A stretch of DNA of 8,352 nucleotides from NCBI GenBank assembly GCA_016201805.1, contig JACQCB010000129.1, positions 1-8,352 of the forward strand, given 5' to 3'. Of the stretch, positions 6,871 through 8,352 are shown piece after piece. Position numbers and translations under genes: made by a program. How positions within the stretch are numbered: position 1 is the stretch's first letter; every line of letters begins with the position of its first letter. The notes under the pieces were generated by a model. The model made no database searches and was not told the DNA's origin. It was given only the letters and a program-made list of their open reading frames with translations. Source of the DNA: Nitrospirota bacterium. Its GTDB lineage: Bacteria > Nitrospirota > Nitrospiria > Nitrospirales > Nitrospiraceae.

Positions 6871-7695
6871 ATGCTGAAACGGGCGCTTTCCCTGCCTCTC
6901 ATCATTGCCCACCGAGGCGCCTCCGGTCTTGTGCCGGAAAACACCGCCTTGGCGGTGGCCGCCGCCATCGTGTTGGGCGCCGACATGGTCGAAGTGGATG
7001 CGCGGCTCGCCAGGGACGGCCAATTGGTGATCTTCCACGATCCATCGCTCGGCCGGACCGCTCGCTTTTCGCGTCACCCGTCACACATCACACGTCACGG
7101 GAGTATCAGAATCGCGGATATGACGCTCGATGAGATCGGCGGGTTGGATGCCGGCTCCTGGTACGGCCGGGACTTTGCCGGGCTGCGCATCCCAACCGTG
7201 ATGGAAATCCTGACCCTGTGCGCGGGGCGGATCGCGCTGAACATCGAGGTCAAAGTGGACCGCGAGGCAACCCTCGCCACAAGGGAACAGATCGTCGCAC
7301 AACTCGACCGTGTCCTACGCGCCCAGCCCAGGCTGTGGACATCCAACTCGGTGCTGATCTCCTCCGCCGACCACCCCTTGCTCCAGCTTGTCCGGAACGT
7401 CATGCCGAAAACCGCCCTAGGCCTCCTCGCCCAAGCCGACGCCGACGGTACCGCCGCCTGGCTATCCAACGCCTTACATGCGGCCGATCGTCTCGAAGCC
7501 TTTTCTCTCCACCTGCCGTGGCCCCTGGTCACCCCGGCCCTCATGGCAACCCTCCGCCGCCGCAAGAGGCTCAAGCTGTTCGTCTACACCGTCAACAGCG
7601 TGAGCCGAATGCGCCGACTCATGGCCGACGGCGTGGACGGGCTCTTCACCGACCACCCGGAACGGCTGCTCGCGCACCTCCGTGGCACAGCATGA
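6871..7695 (+). CDS. Glycerophosphodiester phosphodiesterase (GDPD, UgpQ/GlpQ family)
   Basis: Hydrolyses glycerophosphodiesters to glycerol-3-phosphate and an alcohol. From the ATG at 6871 the protein has 274 residues, typical of cytosolic UgpQ-like members. Family residues are all there: AHRGASG (H14, R15), PENT (E23, N24), VEVDARL (E41, D43), FHDPSL (H56), NIEVK, and near the end TVN and GLFTDHPE. No convincing signal peptide is present, so it is probably cytosolic. After RTAR (62-65) most relatives have a short Gly-containing turn; here residues 68-77 come from a GTCACNN heptamer repeat, apparently a small in-frame insertion. The frame is open back to an ATG at 6781, but that start overlaps the cyclase gene by 53 bases and adds a low-complexity tail without family similarity, so 6871 is preferred. 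No clear ribosome site is close to 6871, and translation may depend on the upstream cyclase gene. Confidence 0.93.
   Translation: MLKRALSLPLIIAHRGASGLVPENTALAVAAAIVLGADMVEVDARLARDGQLVIFHDPSLGRTARFSRHPSHITRHGSIRIADMTLDEIGGLDAGSWYGRDFAGLRIPTVMEILTLCAGRIALNIEVKVDREATLATREQIVAQLDRVLRAQPRLWTSNSVLISSADHPLLQLVRNVMPKTALGLLAQADADGTAAWLSNALHAADRLEAFSLHLPWPLVTPALMATLRRRKRLKLFVYTVNSVSRMRRLMADGVDGLFTDHPERLLAHLRGTA
7073..7100. repeat. Four-unit GTCACNN heptamer array inside the phosphodiesterase gene
   Basis: GTCAC begins at 7073, 7080, (ATCAC) 7087 and 7094, exactly every seven bases. This is the same unit, period and copy number as one arm of the palindromic array at 4684-4757. It encodes residues 68-77 of the phosphodiesterase, a loop after the conserved RT where relatives have a short turn. 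Confidence 0.8.
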
Positions 7696-7724
7696 AAAGC
7701 CGGCCGTCGAACCGAGGGTTTTTT
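7695..7724 (+). terminator. Possible weak terminator after the phosphodiesterase gene
   Basis: A run of six T (7719-7724) follows a GC-rich stretch with short complementary pieces (CGG/CCG, and AAAA pairing with the T-run). The stem is poor and interrupted, so this is only suggestive. Confidence 0.25.
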
Positions 7725-7770
7725 CTTCCAAGTTCATCCCAAGATCATCGTGTGATGGACCGCAGGGCTC

Positions 7771-7800
7771 TTGTGTGAACGCGAGAGGCCATGTTACGAT
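7771..7800 (+). promoter_or_regulatory. Possible extended -10 promoter for the gene at the right edge
   Basis: TTGTGT (7771-7776), 18 bases, then TACGAT (7795-7800; four of six consensus bases) with TG one base before it, as in extended -10 promoters. Transcription would start near 7807, about 42 bases before the TTG start at 7849. Confidence 0.35.
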
Positions 7801-7838
7801 CACCGCCGTCCGCACTGGAGCAGGGAATAGGGCCTGAA

Positions 7839-7844
7839 GGGAGG
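7839..7844 (+). promoter_or_regulatory. Ribosome binding site that decides a TTG start
   Basis: GGGAGG lies four bases before the TTG at 7849. In that frame a TAG stop occurs at 7828-7830 and no ATG follows before conserved-looking sequence. The site therefore supports TTG as the start over the next candidate, a GTG farther in without a good ribosome site. Confidence 0.55.
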
Positions 7845-7848
7845 ACCG

Positions 7849-8352
7849 TTGGCACTCGCTCACGATCCAGCAATCCACACCGGGTCTCGCCTCGACCTCG
7901 ATCGGTGCCGCTCCGTTCGCGAGGCCTTGGTGAGGGACGGGCTCTACGACGACCCTCTCTCCGTTCGACACGCAGGCTCTGAGCACCAGACCTCGGCACA
8001 AGCCACGACCCGCTGGCGCATCGCCCCACAGCCCTTTCTGCTCTCCCCCGAGGACCTCCGTTTTTTTGAAACCCTCGGTACGCACCTCCTGGCCTTTTAT
8101 CGCGGAGTCAACCGCCTCTACCTCGACAGCGCGAGGGGCACTCAGCCAGCCTGGGTGGCCGCCTACTTCGACCAAGGCAAACCGGACTCGCTCGTGGCCG
8201 CAGGACGCCTGACGCCATGGGAGGAGCACCTGCCCGCCGTCATCAGGCCCGATATCATCCCGACGGACGACGGACCCACCCGCCACCGCATGGTCATGAC
8301 GGAATTGGACTCGGTCCCCGGTGGCATCGGCCTGACCGGCGCGCTGGGAAGA
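7849..8352 (+). CDS. Unidentified protein, N-terminal 168 residues, possibly ATP-grasp-like; cut by window edge
   Basis: The frame is open from the TTG at 7849 to the right edge (168 whole codons) and has the GC-ending codon pattern of the neighbours, so it is coding. The long opposite-strand frame here is a shadow. Visible sequence includes RWRIAPQPFLLSPEDLRFF, then AFYRGVNRLYLDS and, near the edge, VIRPDIIPTDD and TELDSVPGGIGLTGALG. An Arg-Pro-Asp strand, an acidic turn and then a Glu-x-Asp...Gly-Gly strand recall the nucleotide and metal-binding part of circularly permuted ATP-grasp enzymes (glutathionylspermidine-synthase-like). This is a weak resemblance from memory, and no catalytic assignment is justified. 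No signal peptide or membrane helix is seen in this part. A possible promoter and a ribosome site suggest its own transcription unit. Confidence 0.75.
   Translation, partial: MALAHDPAIHTGSRLDLDRCRSVREALVRDGLYDDPLSVRHAGSEHQTSAQATTRWRIAPQPFLLSPEDLRFFETLGTHLLAFYRGVNRLYLDSARGTQPAWVAAYFDQGKPDSLVAAGRLTPWEEHLPAVIRPDIIPTDDGPTRHRMVMTELDSVPGGIGLTGALGR

Noticed and set aside
7474..8286. A 270-codon minus-strand frame across the end of the phosphodiesterase gene and the right-edge gene
   Set aside because: It overlaps the conserved end of the phosphodiesterase and the intergenic region. The plus-strand frame from 7849 has the better codon pattern, a ribosome site and conserved-looking motifs.

Overview
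The window is GC-rich, densely packed bacterial chromosome with GC-ending codons. Gene content (a CbbQ/NorQ-type AAA+ ATPase, a large hybrid histidine kinase, a cysteine-cluster/DUF2156 fusion protein, a soluble diguanylate cyclase) would fit a Nitrospira-like member of the Nitrospirota. That assignment is a gene-content impression; no marker gene is present to prove it.

Layout. Reading leftwards on the minus strand from about 5624 are: (i) a 551-residue protein joining a YkgJ-type CxxCxxCC metal-binding domain to a DUF2156 (lysyl-phosphatidylglycerol-synthase C-terminal-like) domain; (ii) six bases further, a 1018-residue membrane hybrid histidine kinase (dCache-PAS-GAF-HisKA-HATPase-REC), apparently translationally coupled to (i); and (iii) after a gap with its own sigma70-type promoter, a MoxR-type AAA+ ATPase cut by the left edge. 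Reading rightwards from a divergent 204-base promoter region are: (iv) a cytosolic PAS-GGEEF diguanylate cyclase, (v) a glycerophosphodiester phosphodiesterase 37 bases downstream, and (vi) after a short gap with a possible promoter, the first 168 codons of a TTG-start gene that I cannot name firmly (possibly ATP-grasp-like), cut by the right edge.

How the genes relate. Two are signalling genes (an extracytoplasmic-sensing kinase and a c-di-GMP synthase), and two have possible links to lipid headgroups (DUF2156 and the phosphodiesterase). Any joint pathway is inference. The AAA+ ATPase would normally work with a VWA-domain partner that would lie beyond the left edge.

Most unusual structure. 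Heptanucleotide repeats of the form GTCACNN occur inside two unrelated coding regions and stay in frame in both. One is a palindromic 4+4 array in the DUF2156 gene; the other is a single four-unit array in the phosphodiesterase gene. The DUF2156 gene also has two tight, perfect inverted repeats in its interdomain linker. These look like small palindromic repeat elements tolerated as peptide insertions in surface loops. The DUF2156 gene also has a predicted promoter that would place the transcription start on its ATG, implying a leaderless mRNA.
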